Of a stretch of DNA of 7,160 nucleotides, positions 5,695 to 7,160 are shown in pieces. The DNA comes from Candidatus Shapirobacteria bacterium CG06_land_8_20_14_3_00_40_12 (GTDB lineage Bacteria > Patescibacteriota > Microgenomatia > UBA12405), in contig PEWA01000057.1 in NCBI GenBank assembly GCA_002780135.1, forward strand, positions 1 through 7,160, read 5' to 3'. The number at the start of each line of letters is the position of its first letter. Within the stretch, counting starts at the first letter, position 1. Under the pieces are notes generated by a model, which was given only the letters and a program-made list of their open reading frames with translations, was not told the DNA's origin and made no database searches. The position numbers and the translations under genes are program-made.

Positions 5695-6003
5695 TCACCT
5701 CACCTCTCCAGTTTTCCTTCCAGCCGCCACAAACTTATCTTTATAATTTTTTTGCTCATCGGGAGTAAACAAGGACAACATTTCAAACTCTATCTCCGTT
5801 GTTTGACCTTTTACGACAATCGAGTGGGCAACACCATAGCCATAGAAATTCCATTCACCGTCAACAACCAACATGGCAATGTGGAGTGGGAAAGTCCTTT
5901 CCCTTTCCTTCATAATCCGATATCTTTTTTCAAGACTTAAAATAGTAACATCAAAATCCTTTGGCAATCCTATTAACGTATTCAGTTCAGTCATATAACC
6001 CAT
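5695..6003 (-). CDS. Small conserved-looking protein of unknown function, 102 residues
   Basis: This small soluble protein has no signal peptide and no membrane segment. It reads as alternating strands: a basic segment KRYRIMKERERTFPLHIAML (26-45), VVDGEWNFYGYGVAHSIVV (46-64), a TTEIEFEMLSLFT strand (68-80), and a final helix with KNYKDKFVAAGRK (85-97). It looks beta-rich, perhaps a compact barrel or sandwich. I cannot assign a family, although the pattern seems familiar from CPR hypothetical proteins. The start may be ATG at 6003 or the in-frame ATG three codons on at 5994 (MTELNTLIGLP), which looks like the more natural N-terminus; neither has a Shine-Dalgarno. It lies 16 bp after the ATPase gene and 29 bp before the 482-residue gene, so co-transcription is likely. 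Confidence 0.7.
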   Translation of the reverse strand: MGYMTELNTLIGLPKDFDVTILSLEKRYRIMKERERTFPLHIAMLVVDGEWNFYGYGVAHSIVVKGQTTEIEFEMLSLFTPDEQKNYKDKFVAAGRKTGEVR

Positions 6004-6019
6004 AGACTGATCGAGTGAG

Positions 6020-7156
6020 TTATAACTTATTTATCTTCTCCCAATAATTCTCTCGATCGATTACTTCCCAACTAGAATTTTGGTACAAACCCCAATCTTT
6101 TGGCTGTTTTCTACTTTTACTTTTTAGTTTAATTTCAAGTCCTTTTAATTCTCCCCCTTTATCTTCAACCAAATCAACCTCCTGACCTTCATAGGTTCTC
6201 CAAAAATATAAATTCGTTTTGTACCCCAATCCCAATTGACTTTTATATTTTTCAGCGATAATAAAGTTTTCCCACAGTTTTCCAACATCATCTCGAATGG
6301 CTAATGGGTTTTGATTATTGATAATTACGTTACGGATACCAATATCAAGAAAATATATTTTTCTCTTTTTATTTAATGCCTGTCGCAAATTACCAGAATA
6401 TGGTTTTAAGCTAAAAACAACAAAAACTTTTTCAAGAAGATCAACATATGAAGCCACTGTCTGTTTACTAACTCCCACAGTTGTTGCTAGTTCGTTAAAT
6501 GAAACTTCATTTCCTATTTGTAAAGCCAACGCTTGTAGTAGCTTTAATATGGTTTCTGAATTTTTTATTTCGTTAAATTTTAAAACATCTTTGTACAAAT
6601 AATTCGACGCTAACTGTTTTATTTTTATTGACTTTTCCTCACTTGAGTTCAAACTCCAAACTCCAGGGTAACTACCATAAACCAACCATTTTTCCAGATC
6701 TCTATCGCAAGATATTTTGTCACTATTTTGCCAGATTTCTTTTACTGATAAAGGAAATAACCAAAACTCATCGCAACGGCCAGTTAAAGGCTCTACCACT
6801 TCATTTGACAAGTCCAAAGAAGATGATCCGGTAACTAAAAGTTGTACTTCCGGGTAATTATCAACTAATAATTTCAACTTTAGGCCAATATTTAACACTC
6901 TCTGGGCCTCATCAATTATGACTAACTTTTTGTCACCCATCATTTGTCTTAAAGCCAAAGAATTAGTGGCTTTTTGAAACTGACTCAACACATCTATTTC
7001 GTCACAGTTTAAATAACTGAATGGAATACCCAAATCTTGAGCTATTTTTTGGACTAATGTAGTTTTACCAACCTGTCTAGCACCGTAAACAATGGCTATT
7101 TTTCCTTTAAAAAGGCTTTTCTTGACTACCGATTCTAACTGTCTTTGGATATACAT
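6020..7156 (-). CDS. AAA ATPase with DUF4143-type C-terminal domain
   Basis: This 378-residue protein has the build of the widespread AAA_14/DUF4143 ATPases. The ATPase part has Walker A GARQVGKTT (25-33), Walker B LVIIDEAQ (78-85), a sensor-1-like LLVTGSSS (106-113) and a GR pair at 126-127. A winged-helix-like region follows (about 218-250, FNELATTVGVSKQTVASYVDLLEK). The C-terminal part shows residues in PD-(D/E)xK nuclease order: E296 in KLWENFI, D328 in EVDLV, then E341-x-K343 in LEIK. The family is common, often as single genes or near mobile DNA, and its cellular role is mostly unknown. Whether the nuclease-like site cuts DNA is not established. The full length appears present: ATG lies 4 bp from the window edge, with the typical MYIQRQL opening, so its promoter cannot be seen. 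It is the first gene of a probable three-gene run. Confidence 0.9.
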   Translation of the reverse strand: MYIQRQLESVVKKSLFKGKIAIVYGARQVGKTTLVQKIAQDLGIPFSYLNCDEIDVLSQFQKATNSLALRQMMGDKKLVIIDEAQRVLNIGLKLKLLVDNYPEVQLLVTGSSSLDLSNEVVEPLTGRCDEFWLFPLSVKEIWQNSDKISCDRDLEKWLVYGSYPGVWSLNSSEEKSIKIKQLASNYLYKDVLKFNEIKNSETILKLLQALALQIGNEVSFNELATTVGVSKQTVASYVDLLEKVFVVFSLKPYSGNLRQALNKKRKIYFLDIGIRNVIINNQNPLAIRDDVGKLWENFIIAEKYKSQLGLGYKTNLYFWRTYEGQEVDLVEDKGGELKGLEIKLKSKSRKQPKDWGLYQNSSWEVIDRENYWEKINKL

Positions 7157-7160
7157 ATTA

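Overview
The window looks like a compact, AT-rich bacterial genome segment, most plausibly from an uncultured Patescibacteria/CPR lineage. The grounds are short intergenic gaps, start codons without Shine-Dalgarno sequences, a small membrane protein gene of a kind I associate from memory with CPR genomes, and a long protein with no recognisable family. That assignment is an inference; no marker gene is present.

Left part (1-3350). A divergent pair, a MerR-family regulator (992 to 207, minus strand) and a short UvrA-like twin ABC ATPase (1033 to 3258, plus strand), shares a 40-bp promoter region. Its architecture is typical of MerR control: TTGACT and TATTAT boxes 19 bp apart with an imperfect dyad between them. 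The regulator has a GyrI-like effector-binding domain. The ATPase lacks the UvrB-binding insertion of genuine UvrA, so the pair fits an inducible drug- or DNA-damage-protection cassette of the UvrA2/DrrC type better than core excision repair. Related repeat copies (A at about 103-209, B at about 3263-3350) sit in the same orientation just beyond the two 3' ends.

Middle part (3263-4216). Between repeat B and a third copy, C (about 4135-4219), lie a small P-loop kinase-like gene (3824 to 3348) and the remnant of a small membrane-protein gene (4118 to 3902) broken by a frameshift. The three repeat copies are modular: A carries modules L and R, B carries L and M, and C carries M and R.

Right part (4217-7156). 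Three minus-strand genes are tightly spaced (16- and 29-bp gaps) and probably form one operon. They are an AAA ATPase with a DUF4143-type C-terminal region and PD-(D/E)xK-like residues (7156 to 6020), a 102-residue protein of unknown function (6003 to 5695), and a 482-residue protein I cannot place (5665 to 4217). This trio is the most open functional question in the window, but nothing in it proves a defined system.

Several genes have a -10-like hexamer ending only 5 to 8 nt before ATG and no ribosome-binding site, which suggests leaderless transcripts.
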